Assembly (NCBI RefSeq): GCF_027604915.1 | Contig: NZ_JAJAQC010000067.1 | Location: forward strand, 1-34,297 | Direction of reading: 5' to 3' | Origin: Streptomonospora mangrovi | GTDB taxonomy: Bacteria > Actinomycetota > Actinomycetes > Streptosporangiales > Streptosporangiaceae | Length of the DNA: 34,297 nucleotides | Part shown: positions 1-7,526 of the stretch, in pieces | Layout: each line of letters begins with the position of its first letter | Numbering within the stretch: position 1 is the stretch's first letter | Program-made: the position numbers and the translations under genes | The notes under the pieces: generated by a model | The model's database searches: none | What the model was told of the DNA's origin: nothing | Seen by the model: only the letters and a program-made list of their open reading frames with translations

Positions 1-45
1 TGCGGGGGCCGCCGCCGCGCCGCCGCCGAACCGCCCGCGCGCCCG

Positions 46-78
46 CCCCGCGCGGCGCCCCCGGCGGGGCGCGCGGGG
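46..78. terminator. GC-rich hairpin upstream of fabD
   Basis: The arms CCCCGCGC (46-53) and GCGCGGGG (71-78) are complementary, and inside them GCGCCCC (55-61) can alternatively pair with GGGGCGC (66-72) around a CGGC loop. No T-tract follows. It probably ends transcription of a gene to the left of the window. Bases 1-101 also contain an open frame ending in TGA at 99-101 that could be the tail of that gene, but it has no recognisable sequence. Confidence 0.4.
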
Positions 79-137
79 CGCCGCCGGCGGCCCGGATGTG
101 AGGTGTATCGCGCTTTTCACCGGCCGTTCGTCCAAAA

Positions 138-154
138 TTGTAGAACAGCCACAA
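138..154. promoter_or_regulatory. Inverted repeat in fabD promoter region (possible FasR operator)
   Basis: TTGTAG (138-143), a 5-bp spacer, and CCACAA (149-154) form an imperfect inverted repeat, 5 of 6 pairs. It lies in the only AT-richer stretch before fabD, about 70 bp upstream of the start. In Streptomyces coelicolor the fabDHPF operon is activated by FasR binding at its promoter. Assigning this repeat to such a regulator is inference from position and symmetry. Confidence 0.35.
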
Positions 155-223
155 ACAGCGGCCCTGTTTTTTCGTCCAAGTCCTCATCCGACTGGCGGGG
201 TTCTACAGGGCAAGGTGGATGAC

Positions 224-1183
224 GTGCTTGTCATCGTTGCTCCCGGCCAGGGCGCGCAGGTCCCCGGATTCCTCGCCCCGTGGCTCGAACTCCCCGGCAT
301 GTCCGAGCGCTTCGAGAGCTGGTCCGACGTCGTCGGGCTGGACCTGAAGCGCTACGGAACCACGGCTGACGCCGACGAGATCCGCGACACCGCCGTCGCC
401 CAGCCGCTGCTGGTCGGCGCGGGCCTGGCGGCGACCGCCGCGCTGTTCGGCGACCTGTCGGCCGCACCCGAGTCCGTCGACGCCGTGGCCGGCCACAGCG
501 TCGGCGAACTGGTCGCCGCCGGGGTCGCCGGCGTGCTGCGCCCCGAGGACGCGCTGGCGCTGGTGGCCGAGCGCGGCCGGGCCATGGCCGACGCGGCGGC
601 CCAGACCGCCACCGGCATGACCGCGGTGCTGGGCGGCGACCGCGCCGAGGTGCTGGCCGCCATCGAGTCCCACGGGCTCACCCCCGCCAACGACAACGGC
701 TCGGGCCAGATCGTGGCGGCGGGCACGCTGGAGCAGTTGGCCGCGCTGGCGGCCGACCCGCCGGCGCGCACCCGGCTGCGCCCGCTGTCGGTGGCCGGCG
801 CCTTCCACACCCACCACATGGCCCCCGCCGAGGAGCGCGTGGCGCGCCTGGCCAAGGCCATCAGCCCCGCCGACCCCCGCACCCGGCTGCTGTCGGTGCG
901 CGACGGCGCGGTCGTGGCCGGCGGCGCGGAGTACCTGGACCGCCTGGTCGCCCAGATCAGCGCCCCGGTGCGCTGGGACGCCGTCACCGAGACCCTGGCG
1001 GGCCTGGGCGTGACGGCCCTCATCGAGCTTCCCCCCGCGGGCACCCTGACCGGCCTGGCCAAGCGCGCCCTGCCCGGGGTGGAGCGGCTGGCCGTCAAGA
1101 CCCCCGAGGACCTCGACCGCGCCCGCGAACTCGTCGCCGAGCACGCCGGAACCTCCGCACCCGAACCGGAAGGCCGCTCCTGA
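224..1183 (+). CDS. fabD: Malonyl-CoA:ACP transacylase FabD
   Basis: Transfers malonyl groups from malonyl-CoA to acyl carrier protein, feeding type II fatty-acid synthesis in the cytoplasm. The 319-residue protein starts MLVIVAPGQGAQ, the family's usual N-terminus. It shows GHSVGE with the nucleophile Ser92, Arg117 in ERGR, and His195 in GAFHTHH, the usual Ser/Arg/His active site. GTG 224 is chosen because the conserved first strand begins there and AAGGTGG sits 5 bp upstream. GTG 215 or GTG 98 would add a tail that is not typical of the family. It is first in an operon with fabH, acpP and fabF. Its TGA overlaps the fabH ATG by one base, so translational coupling is likely. Confidence 0.95.
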   Translation: MLVIVAPGQGAQVPGFLAPWLELPGMSERFESWSDVVGLDLKRYGTTADADEIRDTAVAQPLLVGAGLAATAALFGDLSAAPESVDAVAGHSVGELVAAGVAGVLRPEDALALVAERGRAMADAAAQTATGMTAVLGGDRAEVLAAIESHGLTPANDNGSGQIVAAGTLEQLAALAADPPARTRLRPLSVAGAFHTHHMAPAEERVARLAKAISPADPRTRLLSVRDGAVVAGGAEYLDRLVAQISAPVRWDAVTETLAGLGVTALIELPPAGTLTGLAKRALPGVERLAVKTPEDLDRARELVAEHAGTSAPEPEGRS

Positions 1184-2136
1184 TGAACATCGCCCCCTCG
1201 GCCGCCGGCGCGCGCATCGTCGGCCTCGGCGAGTACCAGCCCAGCAACGTGGTCACCAACGACGACCTCGCCAAGCGGGTCGACACCTCCGACGAGTGGA
1301 TCCAGTCGCGCGTCGGCATCAAGGAGCGCCGCATCGCCGGCCCCGACGACACCGTGGTGAGCATGGCCGTGGCGGCGGGCGGCAAGGCGCTGGCCGACTC
1401 CGGGCTGGCCCCCGAGGACATCGACCTGGTGATCGTGGCCACGTGCACGCTCACCGAGCAGATCCCCAACGCCGCCGCGCGGGTGGCCGCCCAACTGGGG
1501 GTCTCCGCGCCCGGCGCCTTCGACGTCAACGCCGCCTGCGCCGGCTTCAGCTACGCGCTGGGCCTGGCCAACGACGCCATCCGCGCCGGGTCCTCGCGCA
1601 ACGCCCTGGTCATCGGCTCCGAGAAGCTCTCGGAGGTGATCGACTGGGACGACCGCTCCACCTGCGTGATCTTCGCCGACGGCGCGGGCGCGGCCGTGGT
1701 CTCGGCCGCCGAGACCCCCGGCATCGGCCCGGTGGTGTGGGGCAGCTCCGGTGAGCGCGCCCAGAAGATCCACCTGCGCGAGGGCAAGTACCTCTACCAG
1801 GAGGGCCAGGCGGTGTTCCGGTGGGCCACCACCGAGCTGAACGCGGTGGCCGAGGAGGCCCTGCGCCGCGCGGGCGTGGCGCCCACCGACCTGCACGCGT
1901 TCGTGCCGCACCAGGCCAACCTGCGCATCATCGAGTCCATCGCGCGCAAGCTGGGGGCGCCGCAGGCGATCATCGCCCGCGATATCGTCACCGCGGGCAA
2001 CACCTCGTCCGCGTCGATCCCGCTGGCGCTCGCGCGCATGGCCGGACGCGGCGAGCTGCCCTCGGGGAGCCTCGTGCTCGTCATGGGCTTCGGCGCCGGC
2101 CTGAGCTACTCGGCCCAGGTGCTGGAGATCCCCTAG
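1183..2136 (+). CDS. fabH: Beta-ketoacyl-ACP synthase III FabH
   Basis: Condenses a short acyl-CoA starter with malonyl-ACP to begin fatty-acid synthesis. In actinomycetes it usually accepts branched starters such as isobutyryl-CoA, which is family knowledge and not readable here. The 317-residue protein has the thiolase fold with Cys119 in VNAACAGF, His243 in VPHQAN and Asn273 in TAGNTSSASIP. These form the Cys-His-Asn triad that separates KAS III from the Cys-His-His FabF type. It is slightly shorter than typical homologues of about 330 residues. The start overlaps the fabD stop (TGATG). A bipartite hairpin follows the stop. Confidence 0.95.
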   Translation: MNIAPSAAGARIVGLGEYQPSNVVTNDDLAKRVDTSDEWIQSRVGIKERRIAGPDDTVVSMAVAAGGKALADSGLAPEDIDLVIVATCTLTEQIPNAAARVAAQLGVSAPGAFDVNAACAGFSYALGLANDAIRAGSSRNALVIGSEKLSEVIDWDDRSTCVIFADGAGAAVVSAAETPGIGPVVWGSSGERAQKIHLREGKYLYQEGQAVFRWATTELNAVAEEALRRAGVAPTDLHAFVPHQANLRIIESIARKLGAPQAIIARDIVTAGNTSSASIPLALARMAGRGELPSGSLVLVMGFGAGLSYSAQVLEIP

Positions 2137-2140
2137 ACAC

Positions 2141-2174
2141 CCGCGGTGCGCCGGCGCCACCGGCGTGCCCGCGG
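2141..2174 (+). other. Hairpin between fabH and acpP
   Basis: CCGCGG (2141-2146) pairs with CCGCGG (2169-2174), and CGCCGG (2149-2154) pairs with CCGGCG (2160-2165) around a 5-nt loop. The two helices are separated by short internal loops. There is no T-tract. It could be an attenuator or a processing site that lets acpP transcript accumulate separately. Confidence 0.4.
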
Positions 2175-2218
2175 CCCCCTGACCGACCAACGTTTCCATC
2201 CGAAGGAGAAAGACCGAC

Positions 2219-2461
2219 ATGGCGCAGCACACCGAGCAGGAGATCCTCGACGGCCTCGGCGAGATCATCGACGAGATCGCCGGTGTCCCGGCCGCCGAGG
2301 TCACGCCCGAGAAGAGCTTCGTGGACGACCTCGACATCGACTCCCTGTCCATGGTCGAGATCGCGGTCGCCGCCCAGGACAAGTTCGGCGTGGAGATCCC
2401 CGACGACCAGCTCAAGGACCTCAAGACGGTCCAGGACGTCGTCAACTTCATCCAGAAGTAG
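2219..2461 (+). CDS. acpP: Acyl carrier protein AcpP
   Basis: Carries the growing acyl chain as a thioester on 4'-phosphopantetheine during fatty-acid synthesis. The 80-residue acidic protein has the DSLSMVE motif, with Ser42 as the attachment site, and the four-helix ACP pattern ending in a short hydrophobic helix (VVNFIQK). An excellent ribosome binding site, AAGGAG at 2203-2208, precedes the ATG by 10 bp. This fits the high expression ACP needs. It sits between fabH and fabF and is flanked by hairpins at 2141-2174 and 2470-2494. The hairpins may give this short message its own stability. It is a primary-metabolism ACP, not a polyketide one, judging from its neighbours. Confidence 0.96.
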   Translation: MAQHTEQEILDGLGEIIDEIAGVPAAEVTPEKSFVDDLDIDSLSMVEIAVAAQDKFGVEIPDDQLKDLKTVQDVVNFIQK

Positions 2462-2469
2462 CCGGGCGC

Positions 2470-2494
2470 GCCCGCCGGCCGCGCGCCGGCGGGC
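2470..2494 (+). other. Hairpin immediately after acpP
   Basis: GCCCGCCGG (2470-2478) and CCGGCGGGC (2486-2494) form a perfect 9-bp stem with a 7-nt loop, eight bases after the acpP stop. There is no T-run, so read-through to fabF is likely. It may be a partial terminator or a 3' stabiliser. Confidence 0.5.
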
Positions 2495-2585
2495 CGCCAC
2501 CGCGCGCACCGCGCGCCTCCCCACTTTCCCCCGTCCGCCCGTACGGAACGGGGCTCGACCACCCGAGAGAAGGGCGATCAGGCCG

Positions 2586-3824
2586 ATGAGCACCACCGAA
2601 GTCGTCGTCACGGGACTCGGCGCCACCACCCCCCTGGGAGGTGACGTCGCCACGACCTGGTCCGCACTCCTCGAAGGCCGGTCCGGAATCGACACACTCC
2701 AGGAGGACTGGGTCGCCGACCTGCCGGTCCACTTCGCCGGCCGCATCGCGGTGGAGCCCAGCGAGCTGCTGCCGCGCCAGCGGCTGCGCCGCCTGGACCG
2801 CACCCAGCAGTTCGCGCTGATCGCCGCGCAGGAGGCGTGGCAGGACGCCGGCGCGCCCGAGGTCGACCCGGTCCGCCTGGGCGCGGTCGTCTCCAGCGGC
2901 ATCGGCGGCATCCTGACCGTGCTGGAGCAGTACGACACCTTCCGCGAGCGCGGCTGGAAGCGGGTGTCGCCGTTCACCGTGCCGATGCTGATGCCCAACG
3001 GCCCGGCCGCCGCCGTCGCGCTGGAGTTCACCGCCCGCGCCGGCGCGCACGCGCCGGTGAGCGCCTGCGCCTCCAGCGCCGAGGCGATCGCCGACGCCAT
3101 CGACATGATCCGCACCGGCCGCGCCGACATGGTGATCGCCGGCGGTGTGGAGGCCGCGATCCACCCGCTCAACATCGCCGCGTTCGCGTCGATGCGCGCG
3201 CTGTCGACCCGCAACGACGACCCCAAGACCGCCTCGCGGCCCTGGGACGCCAACCGCGACGGGTTCGTGATGAGCGAGGGCGCCGGCATGATCGTGCTGG
3301 AGTCCGCCGAGCACGCGGCCGCGCGCGGCGCCCGGGTCTACGCCGTGGCCGCCGGCGCCGGCTACTCCGACGACGCCCACGACATCGTGCTGCCCGACCC
3401 CGAGGGCACCGGGCAGGCCCGCGCCATCACCTCGGTGCTGGCCGACGCGGGGCTGCGCCCCTCCGACATCGCGCACGTCAACGCCCACGCCACCTCCACC
3501 CCGGCCGGCGACGTCGGCGAGACCGTGGCCATCCGCGCGGCGCTGGGCGACTCCGCCGCCGACCGCGTGGCGGTCACCTCGACCAAGTCGATGACCGGCC
3601 ACCTGCTGGGCGGCGCCGGCGCGGTGGAGTCCATCGCGACCGTGCTGGCCCTGCACGAGGGCCGCATCCCGCCGACCATCAACATCGAGGAACTGGACCC
3701 GGCGGTCCGGGTGGACATCGTCCGCGACAAGCCGCGCGACCTGCCCGCCGACGCGGTGGCGGCCATCAACGAGTCCTTCGGGTTCGGCGGCCACAACATC
3801 GCGGTGGCGTTCCGCCGCCCCTAG
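2586..3824 (+). CDS. fabF: Beta-ketoacyl-ACP synthase II FabF
   Basis: Elongates acyl-ACP by decarboxylative condensation with malonyl-ACP. The 412-residue protein begins MSTTEVVVTGLG. It shows Cys161 in VSACASSAE, His301 in VNAHATSTP and His339 in KSMTGHLLGGAG, the Cys-His-His triad of KAS I/II, and ends with the glycine-rich NESFGFGGHN motif. The ATG at 2586 is preceded by GAGAGAAGGG (2565-2574), with a rather long 11-bp spacing. It is the last gene of the fab operon and is followed by a strong intrinsic terminator. The frame is open well upstream, but that extension overlaps fabH and acpP in another frame and is not coding. Confidence 0.95.
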   Translation: MSTTEVVVTGLGATTPLGGDVATTWSALLEGRSGIDTLQEDWVADLPVHFAGRIAVEPSELLPRQRLRRLDRTQQFALIAAQEAWQDAGAPEVDPVRLGAVVSSGIGGILTVLEQYDTFRERGWKRVSPFTVPMLMPNGPAAAVALEFTARAGAHAPVSACASSAEAIADAIDMIRTGRADMVIAGGVEAAIHPLNIAAFASMRALSTRNDDPKTASRPWDANRDGFVMSEGAGMIVLESAEHAAARGARVYAVAAGAGYSDDAHDIVLPDPEGTGQARAITSVLADAGLRPSDIAHVNAHATSTPAGDVGETVAIRAALGDSAADRVAVTSTKSMTGHLLGGAGAVESIATVLALHEGRIPPTINIEELDPAVRVDIVRDKPRDLPADAVAAINESFGFGGHNIAVAFRRP

Positions 3825-3856
3825 GCGCGGGCGCCGGCCGCGAGCCGGCACACCAG

Positions 3857-3900
3857 GGCGCGATCGCCGTCGCCGCGCCGCGACGGCGGTCGCGCCTTTC
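3857..3900 (+). terminator. Intrinsic terminator of fab operon
   Basis: Seventeen-base arms (3857-3873 and 3880-3896) pair fully, with one T-G wobble, around the loop CGCGCC, and are followed by TTTC. It starts 33 bp after the fabF stop and is the clearest terminator in the window. Confidence 0.85.
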
Positions 3901-4183
3901 GCGTGCGGGGAGGGGCGGGTGGGGAGCGGGGATTTCCTCGCGCCCCAGGCCAGGGGGTGCGCACCGGCCGCGCCGCGTTGTAGGATCCCCCGGCCGTCCC
4001 CCTGTTCCGGAGGCGGCCCGTCCGTCTTCGCGCTGATCAGCGCGGCGCGCGCCGACACGCTCGGTGCCCCCGCACCGTCGAAGCGGTCACGAAATATGAA
4101 CGCTTTGATTCATGTCAGCGAAAATCGCCTTAACTCCGGTCTTCGTCACTGACAGCAGCGGCGGCCTCGGCGATGATGGGGGC
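3901..4183 (+). promoter_or_regulatory. Promoter region of the EAL-like gene
   Basis: No gene is seen here. A TAGGAT -10-like hexamer lies at 3981-3986. The AT-rich patch 4091-4135 holds two small inverted repeats: ATGAA-N8-TTCAT (4096-4113) and GCGA-AAA-TCGC (4118-4128). These are plausible regulator or promoter elements for the gene starting at 4184, but no specific regulator can be named. Confidence 0.35.
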
Positions 4184-5338
4184 GTGTCTCTTCCGTCTGT
4201 GGCGTCGACCGGCGGCTGGGTCCCCACCCCAGATGGCGCACCGGACGACGTGCTGATCTTCCGCCCGATTGTCGACCTCGACTCCGGCGCCGTGCTGGCG
4301 GTCGACGCCCATGTGCGCTACGGCGACGACCCCGCCGCGCGCGACCCCGCCATCCTCGCGGCGGGCCTGGCGCGCCTGGCGCGCCGCGCCACCGCCCACG
4401 AGACCCTGCTGCCGCTGGTGCTGCCGCTGCCGGCGTGGTCGGTGGCCTCCTCCCCCGAGACCTTCCAGTTGTTCGAGGACACCCTGCGCCGCTGCGGCCG
4501 CCGCCCGCGCGACGTCACCCTCATGCTGGGCGCCGACCTGCCCCAGGTGCCCCGCGAGGACCTGGTGCGCGGGGTGGCCCGGCTGCGCGAGCAGGGGTTC
4601 CGCTGCGCGTTCGGCACCGCCTCGGTGGCGCCCGACCTGCTGCTGGAGGCGCGCCCGTTCCTGGTGCGCATCGACCCCGCGATCGTCGACGGCCTGCCCT
4701 CCGACCAGCGCCGCGCCGCGCTCATCGACGGCCTGGCGCGCATCGGCCACGGCAGCGGGGTGTTCCCCATGGCCGCCGGGGTGCGCTCGCCCGGCCAGGT
4801 GCACCGGCTGCGGGAGTCGGGGGTGCGCCTGGCGCAGGGGCCGCTGTTCGCCGACGACGGCTGGGCGCCGGGCGACCGGGTGACGGTGGTGCCCGACTCC
4901 TCGGTGGAGTCGGCGTTCGCCGGGAACGACGCCGGGCCCTATGTCACCGAGTTCATGCTGCCGCCGGTGGCCATGACCAAGGAGGCCACCGCCGAGGAGG
5001 TCCTGGAGGCGTTCAGCGCCGACACCGCCCTCAACAGCGTGGTGCTGATCGACCACCGCGAGCGCCCGATCGCCCTGATCGACCGCGCGCGGTTCCTGCT
5101 GGCGGTCACCGGACCCTACGGCCACGCCCTGCACGCCAAGCGCCCGGCGCACCGCCTGGCCGACCCCCCGCGCACGGTCCCGCGCACCTTCCGCGCGATG
5201 GCGGCGCTGCGGGTGGCCGGTACCGAGCGCGAGCGGGTGTACGACGACCTCATCACGGTCAACGAGTTCGGGCAGTGCACGGGGATCGTGCACGTGGGCG
5301 ACCTGATCCGCAGCCTGGCGGCGGGAGACGCACCCTAG
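4184..5338 (+). CDS. Degenerate EAL-domain protein with CBS-like C-terminal region
   Basis: The N-terminal part (about residues 20-235) follows the EAL phosphodiesterase fold: FRPIVDLDSGAVLAVDAHVRY matches the first strand and helix, and AAGVRSPGQVHRLRESG and AQGPLF match the last segments. The catalytic residues are gone. The EAL glutamate is replaced by Val in VDAHVRY, the DDFG pair is CAFG, and AEGVE has become AAGVR. It should therefore not hydrolyse cyclic di-GMP, though it might bind a nucleotide or act as a scaffold. The C-terminal part (about residues 250-380) looks like a CBS pair, with VTEFMLPPV, SVVLIDHRERPIALIDR and GIVHVGDLIRSL. GTG 4184 with GGGGG just upstream is preferred over ATG 4112, because the extension uses a TTA codon and lies in an AT-rich, promoter-like stretch. 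It is convergent with the SGNH gene. Confidence 0.7.
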   Translation: MSLPSVASTGGWVPTPDGAPDDVLIFRPIVDLDSGAVLAVDAHVRYGDDPAARDPAILAAGLARLARRATAHETLLPLVLPLPAWSVASSPETFQLFEDTLRRCGRRPRDVTLMLGADLPQVPREDLVRGVARLREQGFRCAFGTASVAPDLLLEARPFLVRIDPAIVDGLPSDQRRAALIDGLARIGHGSGVFPMAAGVRSPGQVHRLRESGVRLAQGPLFADDGWAPGDRVTVVPDSSVESAFAGNDAGPYVTEFMLPPVAMTKEATAEEVLEAFSADTALNSVVLIDHRERPIALIDRARFLLAVTGPYGHALHAKRPAHRLADPPRTVPRTFRAMAALRVAGTERERVYDDLITVNEFGQCTGIVHVGDLIRSLAAGDAP

Positions 5339-5384
5339 AGAACCGTGCGGCCCCGCCGCGCACCGGTGACCGCGCGCCCGGAGT

Positions 5385-5403
5385 CCCCCGACCTCAGCGG
5401 GGG
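5385..5403. terminator. Small hairpin between convergent genes
   Basis: CCCCCG (5385-5390) and CGGGGG (5398-5403) pair around ACCTCAG. The hairpin overlaps the stop codon of the minus-strand SGNH gene and lies 46 bp after the stop of the plus-strand EAL-like gene. It is a weak bidirectional terminator candidate. Confidence 0.35.
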
Positions 5404-6422
5404 TCGAGGCGGTCGGCCTCGTGGCGTTCGGTGGCGGCGGTGAACGCGTCGGGGGCCTCGACCGATTCGGGAAGGTCCAGGGCGCCGGAGGCCGCCGCCG
5501 GCTCGGCCGGCTCAGGGGCTCTCGCCGACTCGGTCAACTCGGCCGCGTCAACCGCCCCTGCCGCCTCGGCCTCCTCGACCGCCGCCGCCGACTCCACCAG
5601 CTCCCTCATCTCCGGGCGCTTGGGCAGCCGTCCGTCGCCCGAGGAGCGGCCCAGCGCGCGGCGGCCCAGCCACGGCACGAGGTGGTGGCGCGCCCAGCGC
5701 CAGTTCTCACGGCGGCGGAGGATGCGGGGCAGGCGCTCGGGCGGGGTCTCCCAGGGGCGCGACCACAGCTCGGGGGGACCCATGGGGCTGCCCAGCAGTT
5801 CGGCGATCCGGGCGGCGACGATCGCGTGCCCGGCGGCGTTGAAGTGCAGCCGGTCCACGCTCCAGGCGCGGGGGTCGTTGAGGGCGCCCAGGGACCACAG
5901 GTCCACGATGTCGCTGGCGGTGCGCTCGGCGATGGCGCGCAGGTGCATGCTGAACACCGCGATGCGGCCCCGGTAGACCCGCAGCACCGGCACCCACCCG
6001 GTGTCGTGGCCGGAGAGGATGACGACCCGGATGCCGGCCCCGCGCAGCCGCCGCACGCCCGCCTCGAACTCGGCGGCCAGGGTGTCGAGGTTGGTGGTGG
6101 GCCGCAGCACGTCGTTGCCCCCGGCGTGCACGGTGACCAGGTCGGGGGCGAAGCCCAAGGTCTGCTCCAACTGCTCGCCGAAGATGTGGCGCACGCGCCG
6201 CCCCCGCACGGCGAGGTTGGCGTAGCGGAAGCCGGAGCCGGCTCCGGAGGCGGCGGCTCCGAGGTGGTCGGCGAGGCGGTCGGCGAAGCCCCGGTAGCCG
6301 CCGTCGGGCGCGGGGTCGTCCAGCCCCTCGGTCAGGCTGTCGCCGATGGCGACGTAGGAGCGTATGACCGCCGGCTCCGCCTGGCCGGTCCCAGTCGTCT
6401 CCAGGTCAGTCACATCTACCAA
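5394..6422 (-). CDS. SGNH/GDSL-family esterase or lipase
   Basis: A serine hydrolase of the SGNH superfamily, probably an esterase or acyl hydrolase of unknown substrate. All blocks are visible: GDSLTEG with nucleophile Ser29, Gly74 in LAVRG, Asn103 in GGND, and Asp190/His193 in DRLHFN. No signal peptide is seen, so it is probably cytoplasmic. After the catalytic domain (about residues 20-215), residues 225-262 are basic and Trp-rich (RENWRWARHHLVPWLGRR). The last 75 or so residues are acidic and rich in Ala, Glu and Pro, probably disordered, which is unusual for the family. The start is uncertain: the frame opens with TTG at 6422 and an in-frame GTG lies at 6413, neither with a convincing ribosome binding site. 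Confidence 0.82.
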   Translation of the reverse strand: MVDVTDLETTGTGQAEPAVIRSYVAIGDSLTEGLDDPAPDGGYRGFADRLADHLGAAASGAGSGFRYANLAVRGRRVRHIFGEQLEQTLGFAPDLVTVHAGGNDVLRPTTNLDTLAAEFEAGVRRLRGAGIRVVILSGHDTGWVPVLRVYRGRIAVFSMHLRAIAERTASDIVDLWSLGALNDPRAWSVDRLHFNAAGHAIVAARIAELLGSPMGPPELWSRPWETPPERLPRILRRRENWRWARHHLVPWLGRRALGRSSGDGRLPKRPEMRELVESAAAVEEAEAAGAVDAAELTESARAPEPAEPAAASGALDLPESVEAPDAFTAATERHEADRLDPR

Positions 6423-6685
6423 TCATGCGGCTTCACCCACCGCGCCGGCGGGCCGGGGTGGCGGCGGCGCAGGAGGAGCCTCGGTGCGGGGTGGGGCCCT
6501 CGCCAGGGTGCGGGGACTCCCGGCGGGTCGGGGTGCCCGGCAGGTGTCAACAGGCAGGTGCGAGGGTAGAGCGTGCCCGACAAGCATACCTCCGACACCC
6601 GTCGGCACGCCTGCCGCCGGCCCGGCCCCGGTCCGCGCGCCGCCGGTGCGGGGGTCGCACCACCCGGTTGAGGAGCGTTTTTTCG
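6423..6685. promoter_or_regulatory. Divergent intergenic region, SGNH gene / SseB gene
   Basis: This 263-bp gap separates divergent genes and should hold both promoters. A TTGACA hexamer on the minus strand (6545-6550) could be a -35 element for the SGNH gene, but no convincing -10 follows at the usual distance. GAGGAG at 6670-6675 is the ribosome binding site for the gene at 6686. No other structure was recognised. Confidence 0.3.
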
Positions 6686-7126
6686 ATGAGCACCGGCAAC
6701 GACACCCCGGAGTCCGCCCGGCAGCCGGCCTTCCCGGCCAACGAGGTCGAGTCGGCGCTGCAACGCGCGCTGGAGCACTCCCGGACCGCCGAGGGCTCCG
6801 ACGGGCCGGCCGACCCCGCGCCGATCATGGACTTCCTGGCGGCGCTGCGCGAGGCCCAGGTGTGGATCCCGCTGCCCAGCGGCGCGGGCACCCAGGAGGA
6901 CGGCTCGGTGGCGCTGCCCACCCTGGAGGTCGACGGCGCGCAGTTCATCCCGGTGTTCACCTCGGTCGAGCAGTTGGGCGTGCGCAGCGGCGACCTGCCC
7001 TACACCGTGCTGGCGGCCCGGGAGCTGGCCGGGGCGGTGCCCGAGGGGGTCGGCCTGGCGCTGAACCCGGGCAGCGAGGCGGGTGTGCCGCTGTACCCCG
7101 AGACGGTGTCGGTGCTGGCGCAGTGA
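6686..7126 (+). CDS. SseB-family protein (N-terminal domain only)
   Basis: A 146-residue soluble protein resembling the SseB N-terminal domain family found widely in actinobacteria as small proteins of unknown role. The features seen are an Ala/Glu-rich N-terminus, a core beginning IMDFLAALREAQVWIPLP, then GAQFIPVFTSVEQL and a closing GVGLALNPGSEAGVPLYPE segment. That order is typical of the fold. ATG 6686 is preceded by GAGGAG at 10 bp. The frame is open further upstream, but that stretch is non-coding-like. It is a single-gene unit with a hairpin after the stop. The name comes from an enterobacterial secretion chaperone and should not be read as a function here. Confidence 0.7.
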   Translation: MSTGNDTPESARQPAFPANEVESALQRALEHSRTAEGSDGPADPAPIMDFLAALREAQVWIPLPSGAGTQEDGSVALPTLEVDGAQFIPVFTSVEQLGVRSGDLPYTVLAARELAGAVPEGVGLALNPGSEAGVPLYPETVSVLAQ

Positions 7127-7157
7127 CCCCGCCCTACCGCCGGTAGCACAGGGACCG

Positions 7158-7195
7158 GCGCCCGGCCAGCCCACGGGCGCGGCCGGAACCGGCCG
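7158..7195 (+). terminator. Hairpins downstream of SseB-family gene
   Basis: GCGCCCG (7158-7164) pairs with CGGGCGC (7174-7180). A second small stem, CGGCCGG/CCGGCCG, occupies 7180-7195. There is no T-tract. It is a probable terminator of the gene ending at 7126. Confidence 0.4.
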
Positions 7196-7526
7196 ATGAC
7201 ACGGGGCGGCGGCGGAAAGGGTAAGGCAGGTCACTTTTTCCGCCGTTCCCGACAAACACCGCGTTCGACACTCCGGGCGGGGCGGGGCATCCGGTACCGC
7301 TCCCCGGCGCGTACGCTCGGTGTTCACCCGAGTCGGCACTATCCAACCGGGCCCGGCGCACGTACGATCACCGGGGAGTGCGGCGCTTCGCGCCGCCGCC
7401 GCGTCCCCGGTCCCCACCTGGGGGGCGCCCGGCCCCCGAGAAGTACACGTAGTGTTAAGCGAACGACATGCCCGTGCGGTCGCCCCACCCGCGGGCCGGA
7501 TGCCCGGAGGTCGAGGTCTGCCGCAG
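7196..7526 (+). promoter_or_regulatory. Upstream region of the 694-residue gene
   Basis: No gene is supported here. An ACAC-GTA-GTGT inverted repeat sits at 7445-7455 in an AT-richer patch. GAGGT at 7513-7517 is the likely ribosome binding site for ATG 7527. A TACGAT hexamer at 7363-7368 is a possible -10, but it has no clear -35 partner. The open frame through this region in phase with the gene is rejected as coding because of its atypical composition. Confidence 0.3.

Noticed and set aside
1-97. C-terminus of an upstream gene ending at TGA 99-101.
   Set aside because: The peptide is only Arg/Pro/Ala/Gly and the DNA is dominated by a hairpin. Too little to call a gene.
98-223. Upstream extension of fabD from GTG 98.
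   Set aside because: The added residues are not part of the FabD fold, the stretch is AT-richer and promoter-like, and GTG 224 has a good ribosome binding site.
352-2562. A 736-codon antisense frame over fabD-fabH-acpP.
   Set aside because: Shadow frame of three well-identified genes. Its translation shows no domain.
4096-4113. ATGAA-N8-TTCAT as a defined operator.
   Set aside because: Short arms and no matching known regulator. Kept only as part of the promoter region.
4112-4183. ATG 4112 as start of the EAL-like gene.
   Set aside because: The extension contains a TTA codon, other AT-rich codons and two inverted repeats, all unlike coding DNA here.
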